Shown: piece after piece, positions 45,482 through 55,135 of the stretch
How positions within the stretch are numbered: the first letter of the stretch is position 1
Layout of the letters: each line of letters begins with the position of its first letter
NCBI GenBank assembly: GCA_003249015.1
Contig: QBLS01000020.1
Span: 23,501-87,500, forward strand
Length of the DNA: 64,000 nt
Direction of reading: 5' to 3'
Origin: Pseudanabaena sp.
Lineage (GTDB): Bacteria > Cyanobacteriota > Cyanobacteriia > Pseudanabaenales > Pseudanabaenaceae
The notes under the pieces: model-generated
The model's database searches: none
What the model saw: the letters and a program-made list of their open reading frames with translations, nothing else
What the model was told of the DNA's origin: nothing
Translations under genes and position numbers: made by a program

Positions 45482-46276
45482 ATGAGTGAACTAACTGCAG
45501 CTAACTTAAAATCAAAAAATATCTTTGTATTTGATATTGATGGCGTGATTCGCGATGTATCAGGGTCTTACCGTCGTGCTTTATCTGATACGGTTGAACA
45601 TTTCACCTTTTCTGCCTATCGACCTACTCCTGAAGAAATTGATGATTTGAAATCAGAAGGGATTTGGAACAATGATTGGGAAGCATCTCAAGAACTGATC
45701 AGAAGATATTTTCACGGTTTGGGACAAGAGCCGCAGATTTCCTATGAGTCAATTGTGACTTTTTTTCAAAGTCGTTATCGGGGCGTTAAGCCAGACTGGC
45801 AGGATGGTTATATTTCTTCTGAACCATTAATTGCTAATCAAGCCTATTTTCAAGGGTTAACTGAAGCAGGAATTGGTTGGGGTTTTTTTAGTGGGGCAAC
45901 AAGAGCGTCAGCGATCTATGTCCTCAATCGATTACAAATTAGCAATCCTGTCCTGATTGCCATGGAGGACGCGGCTGGCAAGCCCGATCCGACGGGTTTG
46001 TTGATGGCTGTTAAACAGATTGAAGCTTGTGAAAATAAATCAGCAGAGTTAGTTGTCTATGTTGGCGATACAGTTGCCGATATGATGACAGTGGTGAGAG
46101 CAAGAAAATATGAACCTAGCTATAAATATTTGGCTGTGGGGGTGATTCCGCCCCATATTCAAGGAAATGAACCTCGCGATCGCTATAGAAATTTATTAAA
46201 ACAAAATGGCGCAGATTTGGTTTTCAACGATCTATTGCAGTTAACGCCTCAGCTTGACCTGCTCGCGATAACATAA
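45482..46276 (+). CDS. HAD superfamily hydrolase (TIGR01548 type)
   Basis: A 264-residue HAD-type phosphatase. Motif I is FDIDGVIRDV (nucleophile D18, acid D20), motif II is SGATRAS, motif III includes the lysine in GKPDPTGLLMAV and motif IV is YVGDTVADMM. The GIWNNDWEASQEL segment marks the subfamily known as TIGR01548, common in cyanobacteria and plants with unknown substrate. It is divergent from ycf65 with 60 bases between starts. Confidence 0.87.
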   Translation: MSELTAANLKSKNIFVFDIDGVIRDVSGSYRRALSDTVEHFTFSAYRPTPEEIDDLKSEGIWNNDWEASQELIRRYFHGLGQEPQISYESIVTFFQSRYRGVKPDWQDGYISSEPLIANQAYFQGLTEAGIGWGFFSGATRASAIYVLNRLQISNPVLIAMEDAAGKPDPTGLLMAVKQIEACENKSAELVVYVGDTVADMMTVVRARKYEPSYKYLAVGVIPPHIQGNEPRDRYRNLLKQNGADLVFNDLLQLTPQLDLLAIT

Positions 46277-46278
46277 AG

Positions 46279-46323
46279 ACCAATGTATGATGGCGCGACA
46301 AAGCCGCAGCCCCATACATTGGT
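46279..46323. repeat. Palindrome between the HAD gene and ycf54
   Basis: ACCAATGTATG ... CATACATTGGT around a GC-rich loop, followed by a T run. It can serve as terminator for the HAD gene. Confidence 0.65.
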
Positions 46324-46365
46324 TCATTTTTTTAATAACTTTGTATTGATTTTTGAGTAAGTTTT

Positions 46366-46707
46366 ATGTCAGAACCACAGAAATATTACTTTGTGGCTGC
46401 TAGTCGCAAATACCTATGTGAAGATGAGGGAAAGCCCTTAAGTGAGACCCTTTCTGAGCGTCGTCGCAACTTTGAATCACGTAACATCGAAATTAATTTT
46501 TGGTTAGTTGAGCAGCCTGCTTTTTTGGAAGCCCCTGAAATGGCAAGTATAAAAAAGCAAATTCCCCAACCTGCGGCGGCAATCGTAACTACTGATGTCA
46601 ACACCATGCGCTGGCTAAAGCTGAGACTGGAGTTTGTTATTACTGGAGAATTTTCGGCTCCTAGTGCAACTATTCCTGATCCTTTAGCATCTTTAGCGAT
46701 CGCCTAA
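46366..46707 (+). CDS. ycf54: Ycf54, Mg-protoporphyrin IX monomethyl ester cyclase subunit
   Basis: A 113-residue protein of the Ycf54 (DUF2488) family. This subunit is needed with AcsF (CycI) for the aerobic cyclase that makes protochlorophyllide. Family signatures: YYFVAASRKYL, then EINFWLVEQPAFLEAPEMA, PQPAAAIVTTD and WLKLRLEFVITGEFSAPS, ending IPDPLASLA. Length is right. The other cyclase subunits are not in the window. A palindrome follows the stop. Confidence 0.95.
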   Translation: MSEPQKYYFVAASRKYLCEDEGKPLSETLSERRRNFESRNIEINFWLVEQPAFLEAPEMASIKKQIPQPAAAIVTTDVNTMRWLKLRLEFVITGEFSAPSATIPDPLASLAIA

Positions 46708-46711
46708 AAAG

Positions 46712-46759
46712 CAATAAGCGATTGATGGCGCTTTGCTTTGAGTCGTCAATCGCTTATTG
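46712..46759. repeat. Palindrome after ycf54
   Basis: CAATAAGCGATTGA ... TCAATCGCTTATTG. The imperfect loop contains GGCGCTTTGC. It lies directly after ycf54 and may terminate it. Confidence 0.7.
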
Positions 46760-46781
46760 AGACGAGCGCAAAGCGCTGTAT

Positions 46782-47735
46782 GTGCTAATGTGTGACTTGA
46801 AATTTAACGAGCAACTTGCTACGGCAATTATCGTGCTTAGTCCTATTAGACAGAATTTATATTTCGCTTCACCTACCCTTTGTGGGTATGCAAATTCTGG
46901 CTTTAAAGTAATTAGACCGAATATTCCAAAGTGTCGCGATCGCAATTTATATATTTCATCAGCAAAAAAGCTAACCAAAAGTCCAGATCAGCCAATACTT
47001 TCCCTATTTCAAAGCTTCTTAACCCAAAAAGCAGGAAATGATCTAACCGAATGTGAGGATGCTTGGGCCTACGCTGAACATGATCAAATGTTTGTGATTT
47101 CGATTTCGGACGGTGCAACTGAGTCTTCCTTTGCTAAGGAATGGGCGAGCGAGATGGTGACGACATTTGTGAATGATCAAGCAGCGTTTAGCGACACAAC
47201 AAAATGGCTGTCAGATCTACAAGCCCGTTGGCAATTATGGCTGAGTCAGCAAAGCCTGCCTTGGTTTGCGAAGCGCAAGGCGGAGCAGGGAGCCTATGCA
47301 ACTTTTTTGAGCCTGCAAGTGAGTAAAAATTTGAGTTGGCAAGCGATCGCTGTAGGCGATTCCTGTTTATTTGTGGTTCGCGATAACTGTTTACAGCAGA
47401 GTTTCCCTTTGCAAAGTAGCAATGATTTTAGTAACCGCCCTAACTTAGTGGGGACTAACTCTAATTTGGGCAAGGGCAGTATTTTAAGAGTCTGTGGCAA
47501 TGCTAAAGCAGGGGATCGCTTTTATTTGGCGACAGATGCGATCGCTTGCTGGATCATGCAGCAAATCGAAGCAAATCAAAATCCTTGGGTAAAATTAGAG
47601 AAATTGGACGTAAGCGACAAATTTGCAGCTTGGGTCAATGAATTGCGTGATCGCCATGCAATCGTTAATGACGATACAACGTTACTATGTTTAGAAATTA
47701 ATTACTCAGAAATTAAGGCTGCCGATACTTTGTAA
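46782..47735 (+). CDS. PP2C-type protein phosphatase (YegK-like), partner of the downstream kinase
   Basis: A protein of up to 317 residues with PP2C features: ECEDAWAYAEHDQMFVISIS then DGATESSFAKEWA (metal-binding acidic residues), LSWQAIAVGDSCLFVV (GD motif) and NDDTTLLCLEI (the second metal-binding DD near the C terminus). This is a divergent PP2C of the type found beside YegI-like kinases. The N-terminal 60 residues before SPDQPILSL look poorly conserved, so the true start may be later. It ends 3 bases before the kinase, so the two are surely co-translated. It probably reverses the kinase's phosphorylations. Confidence 0.8.
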   Translation: MLMCDLKFNEQLATAIIVLSPIRQNLYFASPTLCGYANSGFKVIRPNIPKCRDRNLYISSAKKLTKSPDQPILSLFQSFLTQKAGNDLTECEDAWAYAEHDQMFVISISDGATESSFAKEWASEMVTTFVNDQAAFSDTTKWLSDLQARWQLWLSQQSLPWFAKRKAEQGAYATFLSLQVSKNLSWQAIAVGDSCLFVVRDNCLQQSFPLQSSNDFSNRPNLVGTNSNLGKGSILRVCGNAKAGDRFYLATDAIACWIMQQIEANQNPWVKLEKLDVSDKFAAWVNELRDRHAIVNDDTTLLCLEINYSEIKAADTL

Positions 47736-47738
47736 GTC

Positions 47739-49727
47739 ATGACAAATATTCAGACTTGGCCATTAAATATAGACTTTACAATTGCGGTACAAAATCCACA
47801 CCTCTGTTTTGCCGATCCTGACTTAAAAAGGGCAAGTACTGCTAAAAACTCACGGGGAAGGGTTTTCTTGTGGTCAGGCAACTTTGCAACCGTATACAAA
47901 TTAACTTCTGAAAATCGTGCTTGGGCGGTGCGTTGCTTTACGCGCACCCCGCAAGCCGATGTGCAACGGCGCTATCAATTGATTAGTGAACATCTCAGCA
48001 AGCATTCCATTCCCTACTTAGTCAATTTTGAATTTCTGGCGCAGGGGGTTTTGGTCAAGGGGGAATGGTATCCCATTTTAAAAATGGACTGGGTGGATGG
48101 TGAAGAAATTGACCGCTACATTGGCGAAAATCTTGACGAACCACAGGTATTGTTGCGTCTAGATCGCCAACTGAAGCAACTGCAACAGGATCTGCGGCTA
48201 GCCAATATTGCCCATGGTGACTTACAGCATGGCAATATCATGGTGGATGATCAGGGAGAGCTGAAGCTGGTGGACTATGACGGGATGTATGTCCCTGCTT
48301 TGCAAGGATGTCCACCAATTGAGATTGGACATCCCAATTACCAACCGCCCGATCGTGCCCTTGAAGATTTTGGCGATCGCCTTGATGAGTTTTCCTTTGC
48401 TGTAATTTCCTTATCGTTGAGAGCTTTAGCAATTAAGCCAGAGTTATGGGACACCTTCCACGAAGACAATAAAAACTTGCTCTTCTTGCAACATGATTTC
48501 CAAGAACCTAAAACATCGCCAGTATTTCAGGCGATCGCAAATATTCCTAATGCAGAAATTCTGGAACTGCGCGATCGGGTAATTCGCCAGTGCGAAGACA
48601 AAAACTATTCCGAAAAATCAGCACAGACGACTTTAGAGATAAGTCCAAAATCAAGTTCTAAGGACTTAATTGCAGATAACGGACAAAATCTCAAAAAACA
48701 AGTCACAGTTTCCACTTCTCACAGAATTATTTTATTGATTTCGGCAGCAGGTTTGTCGATCGCGGCATTAATTGGGATCAATTCTGGGCGGATTAGCCAG
48801 CAACCTCCCCCCCCAGTAAATCAGCAGCAAACTGTACCGATTAGTTCGCCGCCAGTTCCCTCCCCCTCAGCAACACCGATCGCCAAAGCCTCCCCCAAGC
48901 TAAATCGTATTACTGTGGAGACATTGCAAGCTCGATATGCCGAAGGTCGGCGCGATTTTCGGGCGAGTCAAATTACAGGTAATTCAAGCGATCGCTTGAT
49001 GGGACAAAATTTTAGGGATATCAACTTAAGTGGATCAGTAATCGAACGGATTGACCTACGGCAAGTAAATTTTCAAAATGCCAATTTGAGTGGGGTGACA
49101 ATAGTTAGAGTTGACCTAAGGGGCGCAGATTTCAGTAATGCCAAACTAATTGACGCTAATTTAACTGCTTCCAATCTGGAGGAAGCTAATTTAGTTCGAG
49201 CTAACCTATTGCGAGCCAATCTAAGTCAAGCCAAGCTAGGCGCAGCCAATTTAGCAAATGTAGAATTAATGAGAGCAAACTTAAGCGAAGCTGACCTCAA
49301 CTCAGTCAACCTCAATGGCGCAAATTTACTATTAGCCGATCTCAGTAAAGCCAACCTCTCCAAGGCTAATCTTAGTCAGAGTAATCTGGGCGCAGCTAAT
49401 CTCAGTGATACAAACTTAGAGGGGGCTGATTTAACATCTGCAAATTTGGGATCTGCCATGCTCAACCTGACCAACCTGTCCAATGCCAATCTCAGTGACT
49501 CCGATCTGACTGCCACCAGCTTAGTGTTGGTGGAACTAGCTGGCACAAATTTAGAAGGCGCAAATTTTCGCAGTGCAACTATTGAAAATATTGGCAGTAT
49601 CGAAGCATCAGACTTTACAAATGTTGTAAATCTTGATCCGAATATCCGTAAATACTTCTGCTCCCTTGCGTCTGGACAAGCTGCTATAACAGGAATACCG
49701 ACAAAATCCACCCTAAATTGTTTGTAA
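47739..49727 (+). CDS. YegI-like Ser/Thr kinase fused to a membrane segment and pentapeptide repeats
   Basis: A 662-residue protein. The N-terminal kinase has a catalytic loop HGDLQHGNIMV (159-169) in place of HRDLKxxN, and VDYDGMY in place of DFG. HGDLQHGN...DYDGM followed by IGHPNYQPPDR is a close match to E. coli YegI-type kinases, which pair with PP2C and vWA proteins (TerY-P set). A linker follows, then a membrane segment near 330-348 (IILLISAAGLSIAALIGI), a Pro/Ser-rich stretch, and about 40 pentapeptide repeats (A(N/D)Lxx) from about 425 to 640. The kinase is probably cytoplasmic and the repeats on the other side. No vWA gene is adjacent. Confidence 0.85.
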   Translation: MTNIQTWPLNIDFTIAVQNPHLCFADPDLKRASTAKNSRGRVFLWSGNFATVYKLTSENRAWAVRCFTRTPQADVQRRYQLISEHLSKHSIPYLVNFEFLAQGVLVKGEWYPILKMDWVDGEEIDRYIGENLDEPQVLLRLDRQLKQLQQDLRLANIAHGDLQHGNIMVDDQGELKLVDYDGMYVPALQGCPPIEIGHPNYQPPDRALEDFGDRLDEFSFAVISLSLRALAIKPELWDTFHEDNKNLLFLQHDFQEPKTSPVFQAIANIPNAEILELRDRVIRQCEDKNYSEKSAQTTLEISPKSSSKDLIADNGQNLKKQVTVSTSHRIILLISAAGLSIAALIGINSGRISQQPPPPVNQQQTVPISSPPVPSPSATPIAKASPKLNRITVETLQARYAEGRRDFRASQITGNSSDRLMGQNFRDINLSGSVIERIDLRQVNFQNANLSGVTIVRVDLRGADFSNAKLIDANLTASNLEEANLVRANLLRANLSQAKLGAANLANVELMRANLSEADLNSVNLNGANLLLADLSKANLSKANLSQSNLGAANLSDTNLEGADLTSANLGSAMLNLTNLSNANLSDSDLTATSLVLVELAGTNLEGANFRSATIENIGSIEASDFTNVVNLDPNIRKYFCSLASGQAAITGIPTKSTLNCL

Positions 49728-50086
49728 GCAATAAGCTGACGCTTTGCGATCAAATCCCAACCAATAAAAAAGATTGAAAACTCTGCAAATCAATACTTTC
49801 AAGTTTTTTTATTATGATTTGTTTGATTAAAACTCGCTAAGTAGCTAGACGCAATTAAAAAATAGAACCAAAAGCTGTGGTGCCCGCGCAGTGACCGCTA
49901 CAGCTTTTAGGGGTTTATATTTAATTATGGCTAGCTACTCACAACAAAAAATCGATAGGCTGTACGATATCCCTGATAAAGAGTAAAATCAGAGTGAATA
50001 CCAAAATTCGTCAAAATTAACAGTCATCTGTCAACTTTTAGCAATTAACTGTTAGTCTGAAAAGCACGAAAAATAGAACTACTGCA
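49728..50086. other. Spacer before grpE containing a MITE copy
   Basis: Apart from the MITE-like element at 49839-49940, nothing is seen. There is no obvious CIRCE operator (TTAGCACTC-N9-GAGTGCTAA) before grpE, so HrcA control is not supported here. Confidence 0.6.
49839..49940. mobile_element. MITE-like element, copy 2
   Basis: About 102 bases. Left end AAGTAGCTAGACGCAATTAA and right end TTTAATTATGGCTAGCTACT are inverted repeats of each other with about two mismatches. A central palindrome AAAAGCTGTGG...CTACAGCTTTT is imperfect. It has the same layout and length as the element at 40256-40359, in the same orientation, with a different central sequence. Confidence 0.75.
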
Positions 50087-50824
50087 ATGATCGAAGAAGA
50101 AAACACATTAAATTCTGACGATCTCATTGATGAAGATGATGAGATCCTTGAGTCACGGTTGCAACAATTGGCGATCGAAGAATTGAAGCAATCTGAAGAA
50201 CTTAACGCTGAAATACCTCAGCCTAATGTAGAGGAGCCAAAGGCGGAAGTTAGCAAAGCCAGTGCAGCCGCTGCGGCAACGCTCGAAAAGATCAACGGAC
50301 TAATTGCAGAATCCACTGCTCTAAAAGAGCAACTAGATGATCGCAAGCAACAATATTTGCGTCTATACGCTGACTTTGAAAATTTTCGTAAGCGTACTGA
50401 ACGGGATAAGGAAGAACAGGAAGGAACAATCACTTCTAAAATCCTTAAAAAAATATTGCCAGTAGTTGATGACTTCGAGCGCGCACAGTTGCAGATTACT
50501 CCTAAAACTGACGGCGAAGCCTCGATACACAAGAGTTATCAGTCAGTTTATAAACAATTGCTAAAATGCTTAAAGGAAACTGGAGTTGCCAGAATGGAGT
50601 GCGTAGGTCAAGAGTTTGACCCGAACTTCCATGAAGCAATCATGCAAGAACCTTCAACTGAATATGAAGAAGGTTTAATCATCGAAGAGTTACGCCCAGG
50701 ATATTTGGTTAGTGACGATCGCGTTTTGCGTCACTCATTGGTTAAAGTATCGTCTGGCAAAATTGATGCAGATGGTAACGCTCCATCTGATAATGCACCT
50801 GAAGATGCTTCTAGCGACTCTTAA
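50087..50824 (+). CDS. grpE: Nucleotide exchange factor GrpE
   Basis: A 245-residue co-chaperone that makes DnaK release ADP. The acidic N terminus (EEENTLNSDDLIDEDDEILE) and long helix precede the conserved YLRLYADFENFRKRTERDKE, ILPVVDDFERAQLQI and the C-terminal beta domain (FDPNFHEAIMQEPS, PGYLVSDDRVLRHSLVKVS). Longer than E. coli GrpE because of the acidic ends, as usual in cyanobacteria. It is followed directly by dnaK with a hairpin in between. Confidence 0.95.
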   Translation: MIEEENTLNSDDLIDEDDEILESRLQQLAIEELKQSEELNAEIPQPNVEEPKAEVSKASAAAAATLEKINGLIAESTALKEQLDDRKQQYLRLYADFENFRKRTERDKEEQEGTITSKILKKILPVVDDFERAQLQITPKTDGEASIHKSYQSVYKQLLKCLKETGVARMECVGQEFDPNFHEAIMQEPSTEYEEGLIIEELRPGYLVSDDRVLRHSLVKVSSGKIDADGNAPSDNAPEDASSDS

Positions 50825-50837
50825 GATTGAATAAATA

Positions 50838-50869
50838 TTTCAAGATGCGATCGCGATTGCATCTTGAAA
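50838..50869. repeat. Hairpin between grpE and dnaK
   Basis: TTTCAAGATGC ... GCATCTTGAAA around GATCGCGATT. It lies in the operon gap and may affect the relative amount of the two messages. Confidence 0.65.
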
Positions 50870-50941
50870 TGCATTCTTAGGGTACATTATTCAAAAAATT
50901 ATCAAGCTAAACTAAAAAGGCTTTTAGCGGGACTGGCGATT

Positions 50942-52801
50942 ATGTCGAAAGTAATTGGGATCGACCTTGGCACAACTAACAGTTGTGTTTCTGTTTTAGA
51001 AGGTGGTAAACCTGTTGTTATTTCCAGTGCCGAAGGAGGGCGCACAACTCCGAGCATTGTGGCTTTTGTCAAGGACAGCAATGAGCGAATTGTGGGACAA
51101 GTTGCCAAACGTCAGTCCGTAACCAACTCGGTCAACACCATTTACAGTATTAAACGTTTTATTGGGCGAAGCTGGGACGAAACTGAAGAAGAACGCCGCC
51201 GCGTCCCATATACAGCCGTTAAAGGTAAAGACAATACTGTCGATGTGCAGATTGCCGATAAGACCTATACCCCTCAAGAAATTTCAGCCATGATCTTGCA
51301 AAAGCTAAAGCAAGATGCTGAGAATTATCTGGGTGAAGATGTCACCCAAGCTGTAATTACAGTTCCCGCCTATTTCACTGATACCCAGCGCCAAGCCACC
51401 AAAGACGCAGGGGCGATCTCAGGCATGGAAGTATTGCGTATTGTCAATGAACCAACGGCGGCGGCGCTTGCCTATGGTCTAGACAAGCAGGATCAAGATC
51501 AAATCGTTTTAGTATTTGACCTTGGCGGCGGTACTTTTGATGTGTCAGTGCTGCAATTAGGGGACGGTATTTTTGAGGTCAAAGCAACTTCTGGAAATAA
51601 CCACCTTGGCGGTGATGATTTTGATGCTGCGATCGTTGATTGGTTGATCGCTGACTTCAAGCAAAAGGAAGGTATTGATCTAGCCGAGGACAAAACTGCA
51701 TTGCAACGGCTAAAAGAAGCTGCCGAAAAAGCCAAAATCGAGTTGTCTAGTGCCCCCTCTACTCTAATTAGCTTGCCATTTATCGCGTCAGATGCTGCTG
51801 GGCCCAAAACCATTGAGTTAGATTTCACCCGTGCTAAGTTTGATGAAATCACTGCTCCCTTAGTAAAAGCGACTCTAGAGCCGACAGCTCAAGCTCTTAA
51901 AGACGCAGGATTACTACCTAAAGAAATTAATCGCATTATTTTAGTTGGTGGCTCCACTCGAATTCCTTCGGTACAGGAAGCCATATCGAGATTTTTTGAT
52001 GGCAAGAAGCCTGACCAGTCGGTCAATCCTGACGAAGCTGTAGCGATCGGAGCCGCAGTTCAAGCAGGGATTTTGGGAGGAGAGGTTAAAGATTTACTCT
52101 TACTTGATGTAATTCCCCTTTCGATTGGACTAGAGACTCAGGGGGGCGTTTTCACTAAGAACCTAGAACGAAATACCACCATTCCTACCAGTAAGGCTCA
52201 GATTTTCTCGACGGCTGTAGATAATCAGTCTGCTGTAGAAATCCATGTCCTACAGGGCGAACGAGCCATGGCTAAAGACAACAAAAGTCTTGGCAAATTT
52301 GAGCTAGAAGGCATCCGTCCTGCGCCTCGGGGCATTCCTCAGATTGAAGTTTCCTTTGACATTGATGCTAATGGCATTCTGAAGGTATCTGCACGGGACA
52401 TTGATACTGGCGTTGAGCAAAGCATCAGCATTACCAACACAGGCGGATTAAGCCCCAGTGAAATTGAAAGAATGCGGATGGAAGCAGAAGTCTATGCTGA
52501 TGAGGATGGTGCAAGACGCGAACTCGCGAATATGCGGAACCAAGCTTCTAACTTGATTAGAACTGTTGAAGAAATACTCAGAGATAATGGACCCTCGGTA
52601 ATTACTCAGAGCTTGCGTGAACCCACCCTCAAGAATATGGAAGCCCTCAAAAACTTGTATGAGTCCGAGGAAGCAACTTATGAGGATATTCAAATTGCGA
52701 TTAAGCCTTTACAGCAATCATTATTTGATGTTACTCAGATCGTAGAGAAGTATTCTCAAGTTGAGCGTGTCAAGCAGAAACCTAGCGATTCTCTAGAATA
52801 A
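50942..52801 (+). CDS. dnaK: Molecular chaperone DnaK (Hsp70)
   Basis: A 619-residue Hsp70. The ATP-binding domain has [53 protein letters not shown] and [13 protein letters not shown]. The substrate-binding domain follows with [20 protein letters not shown]. The start is the ATG at 50942 (MSKVIGID); a longer frame from 50864 is not supported. The C-terminal lid is helical but ends [12 protein letters not shown], without the Gly-rich disordered tail and acidic end found on many DnaK proteins. grpE is upstream and a strong terminator lies at the end. Confidence 0.95.
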   Translation: MSKVIGIDLGTTNSCVSVLEGGKPVVISSAEGGRTTPSIVAFVKDSNERIVGQVAKRQSVTNSVNTIYSIKRFIGRSWDETEEERRRVPYTAVKGKDNTVDVQIADKTYTPQEISAMILQKLKQDAENYLGEDVTQAVITVPAYFTDTQRQATKDAGAISGMEVLRIVNEPTAAALAYGLDKQDQDQIVLVFDLGGGTFDVSVLQLGDGIFEVKATSGNNHLGGDDFDAAIVDWLIADFKQKEGIDLAEDKTALQRLKEAAEKAKIELSSAPSTLISLPFIASDAAGPKTIELDFTRAKFDEITAPLVKATLEPTAQALKDAGLLPKEINRIILVGGSTRIPSVQEAISRFFDGKKPDQSVNPDEAVAIGAAVQAGILGGEVKDLLLLDVIPLSIGLETQGGVFTKNLERNTTIPTSKAQIFSTAVDNQSAVEIHVLQGERAMAKDNKSLGKFELEGIRPAPRGIPQIEVSFDIDANGILKVSARDIDTGVEQSISITNTGGLSPSEIERMRMEAEVYADEDGARRELANMRNQASNLIRTVEEILRDNGPSVITQSLREPTLKNMEALKNLYESEEATYEDIQIAIKPLQQSLFDVTQIVEKYSQVERVKQKPSDSLE

Positions 52802-52844
52802 TAACAAAGCACAAAATGGCTATGCCATTTTGTGCTTTGTTATT
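52800..52844. terminator. Perfect hairpin after dnaK
   Basis: AATAACAAAGCACAAAATGG, C-TAT-G, then the mirrored arm, starting at the dnaK stop codon. It ends in a T-rich, then A-rich sequence and should terminate the grpE-dnaK transcript. Confidence 0.8.
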
Positions 52845-52956
52845 AAGGATGATCCAAATCCCTGTATGATGTACAAAATATAAATGTGTTTTTAGTTACA
52901 TTTGTCCTACTCAATTATTGGCATCTGTAGATTTGTTCCTTGAACTGTGAGTTGCT

Positions 52957-53931
52957 ATGTCACTGTTTGATTGGTTTGCTGAAACCCGCTCGCGCGCAGG
53001 TGAAGCATATCGCCGCAAAACGCCTAATCTTAATCAAGAGTCTCAAGAACGTGAAATTCCTGACGGTTTGTGGCACAAATGTTCGAGTTGTGGCGCTTTG
53101 ACCTATGTCAAGGACTTGAAAACTAATTTGATGGTTTGTCCCGAATGTGGTCATCACAATCAAGTTAATGCCTATGAGCGCATAGCTCAACTGATTGATG
53201 CGGGCACATGGGAAGAGATGGATGCAGATTTAACTTCCTGTGATCCTCTAGGTTTTAAAGATCGTAAGCCCTATATTGATCGCATTAAAGAATATCGACA
53301 AAAAACAGGCTTAAGTGATGGGGTGATCACTGGCACTGGCAAGATCGATGGTTGTGATGCGGCGCTTGCGGTAATGGATTTCCGCTTTATGGGCGGCAGT
53401 ATGGGATCTGTCGTCGGTGAAAAAATCACCCGTATGCTAGAAACTGCGACGGCAAAGCGTTATCCTGCCTTGATTTTCTGTGCATCAGGTGGGGCAAGAA
53501 TGCAGGAAGGGATTCTGAGCTTGATGCAGATGGCAAAAACTTCGGCGGCTCTTGAGCGCCATCGTCAGGCAAATTTACTTTACATTCCCATTTTGACAAA
53601 TCCGACAACGGGTGGTGTAACTGCCAGTTTTGCGATGCTTGGTGATTTGATTTTAGCTGAGCCAAAGGCGTTAATTGGATTTACAGGTCGTCGTGTTATT
53701 GAGCAGACCCTGAAACAAAAAATTCCCGATGGGTTCCAATCGTCGGAATATTTGCTCGATCATGGGTTTGTGGATGCGGTTGTACCAAGAACTAAGCTGA
53801 AGCAAAGTCTTGCCATGATTTTAAAAATGCACCAACCTCCAGTTAATATTGCTAGCGATCGCCATCTTAATGGTGCTGTTAAGTCAGGAATTGATATTGT
53901 GTCCGAGACAAGCTTAGCTTCTGAGGTTTAG
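52957..53931 (+). CDS. accD: Acetyl-CoA carboxylase carboxyltransferase subunit beta
   Basis: A 324-residue subunit of the carboxyltransferase that transfers CO2 from biotin to acetyl-CoA. The N-terminal zinc ribbon has C42, C45, C61 and C64 ([15 protein letters not shown]). The crotonase-like core shows [39 protein letters not shown] and [19 protein letters not shown]. It starts at an ATG and ends 5 bases before the convergent nagA stop, with no hairpin between the two. Confidence 0.95.
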   Translation: MSLFDWFAETRSRAGEAYRRKTPNLNQESQEREIPDGLWHKCSSCGALTYVKDLKTNLMVCPECGHHNQVNAYERIAQLIDAGTWEEMDADLTSCDPLGFKDRKPYIDRIKEYRQKTGLSDGVITGTGKIDGCDAALAVMDFRFMGGSMGSVVGEKITRMLETATAKRYPALIFCASGGARMQEGILSLMQMAKTSAALERHRQANLLYIPILTNPTTGGVTASFAMLGDLILAEPKALIGFTGRRVIEQTLKQKIPDGFQSSEYLLDHGFVDAVVPRTKLKQSLAMILKMHQPPVNIASDRHLNGAVKSGIDIVSETSLASEV

Positions 53932-53936
53932 CTCTA

Positions 53937-55001
53937 TCAATTAACTTCACAAACCCAAGAAGTATGGACATCTTTAAAATTGGGTGGCGCAAATTCGGCT
54001 TTCATAGCACAAGAGAAAGAGTAACTGCACCAAGTGAGTCTCTGAGGCGCATTCTGATCAATTGCAAGATTCATGGCAAGTCGTGGAGACTCGATCGCTA
54101 ATTTAATAGCATTTTCTGGCTCACAAACTCCCCACTCGATTAGATTATTGACTGCGTTGATTAAGGGCAGTGTCGTACCTGAGAGCGTGCCATCGGGCAA
54201 TCTCGCTGTGCCATTTTGAATTGTAATTTGGCGATCGTCCCAAGGATAAGTGCCATCGGGTAATCCAAGGGGCGCAAGGGCATCACTGACGAGAAAAATT
54301 TGTTTTTTCATCCGATAGAGCAGTTTGATCATTTCAGGCGACACATGAACGCCATCGGCGATTAATCCGCACCAAACTTGATCGCTTAGTATTGCTTCGC
54401 CCAATAGCCCCACATCGCGATGATGCAAACTGGGCATGGCATTAAAGGCATGGGTAACCATTGTTGCCCCTTGGGCGATCGCCATTCTCGTTTGTTCTGC
54501 ATTAGCTGTAGAGTGACCAAGACTAACGATGATTTGGCGATCGCGTAAATATTGAATCGTTTCCCCTGATGGATCGAGTTCGGGAGCGAGAGTAACAAGT
54601 TTAACAATACTAGTGTAATCACCTAATACCCGCCGTAATGTATTGAAATTAAGACGTGATAATAGATATTCTTGCGGATGTGCGCCACGTTTGTCAGGAT
54701 GTAGAAAAGGTCCTTCGAGATGGACTCCTAAAATTTTGGCTTCAAGAGGATCGGGATGTTGTTTTTGATAGGCGATCGCTTCGGCTAGGAAAAATAGCGA
54801 TCGATGGAGCTGCTCAATAGAGGTAGTAACGAGAGTAGGCAAAAATCCATCTAGTCCCTGTTGATAGAGAAATCGACAAATTTCTGGTAACTTAGCGGCG
54901 CGATCGCGATCTAAATCATTAAATGGAATTCCTAATGCTCCATTAATTTGGAGGTCAATTGCACCTTGAGTAGAACAGATAATTTCACGTAAAGCTGTCA
55001 T
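53937..55001 (-). CDS. nagA: N-acetylglucosamine-6-phosphate deacetylase
   Basis: A 354-residue amidohydrolase. HLEGPFLHPDKRGAHP carries the metal-binding Glu region, SLGHSTANAEQTRMAI and VTHAFNAMPSLHHRDVG hold the metal histidines, and LVSDALAPLGLPDGTY contains the catalytic Asp. The usual N-terminal HxH of the superfamily is replaced by the LQINGALG region (QING is normal for NagA). It removes the acetyl group from GlcNAc-6-P in amino-sugar recycling. No other nag genes are near. Confidence 0.9.
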   Translation of the reverse strand: MTALREIICSTQGAIDLQINGALGIPFNDLDRDRAAKLPEICRFLYQQGLDGFLPTLVTTSIEQLHRSLFFLAEAIAYQKQHPDPLEAKILGVHLEGPFLHPDKRGAHPQEYLLSRLNFNTLRRVLGDYTSIVKLVTLAPELDPSGETIQYLRDRQIIVSLGHSTANAEQTRMAIAQGATMVTHAFNAMPSLHHRDVGLLGEAILSDQVWCGLIADGVHVSPEMIKLLYRMKKQIFLVSDALAPLGLPDGTYPWDDRQITIQNGTARLPDGTLSGTTLPLINAVNNLIEWGVCEPENAIKLAIESPRLAMNLAIDQNAPQRLTWCSYSFSCAMKAEFAPPNFKDVHTSWVCEVN

Positions 55002-55034
55002 GATTTCTCGCGATCGCTAATTATTTTTCATCGA

Positions 55035-55074
55035 ACTAAGAGAGTACGCCCCTTGGGGGCGCACTCTCTTAGAA
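55035..55074. repeat. Palindrome between nagA and Uma2 genes
   Basis: CTAAGAGAGTACGCCCC-TTG-GGGGCGCACTCTCTTAG. It lies between two divergent gene starts, which makes a terminator role unlikely. Confidence 0.7.
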
Positions 55075-55135
55075 TTGCTATAGGTTGAGCTATGATTATC
55101 GTTAACATCACTCCAACCTACCTAATTCTAAGCTT

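Noticed and set aside
47750..47947. Antisense ORF in the kinase gene
   Set aside because: A shadow of the kinase reading frame with no independent support.
48950..49640. Possible tandem DNA repeat or CRISPR-like array
   Set aside because: The periodicity is the 15-base codon pattern of pentapeptide repeats in a coding frame. There are no constant direct repeats with unique spacers.
49728..50086. CIRCE operator before grpE-dnaK
   Set aside because: No sequence close to TTAGCACTC-N9-GAGTGCTAA is present.
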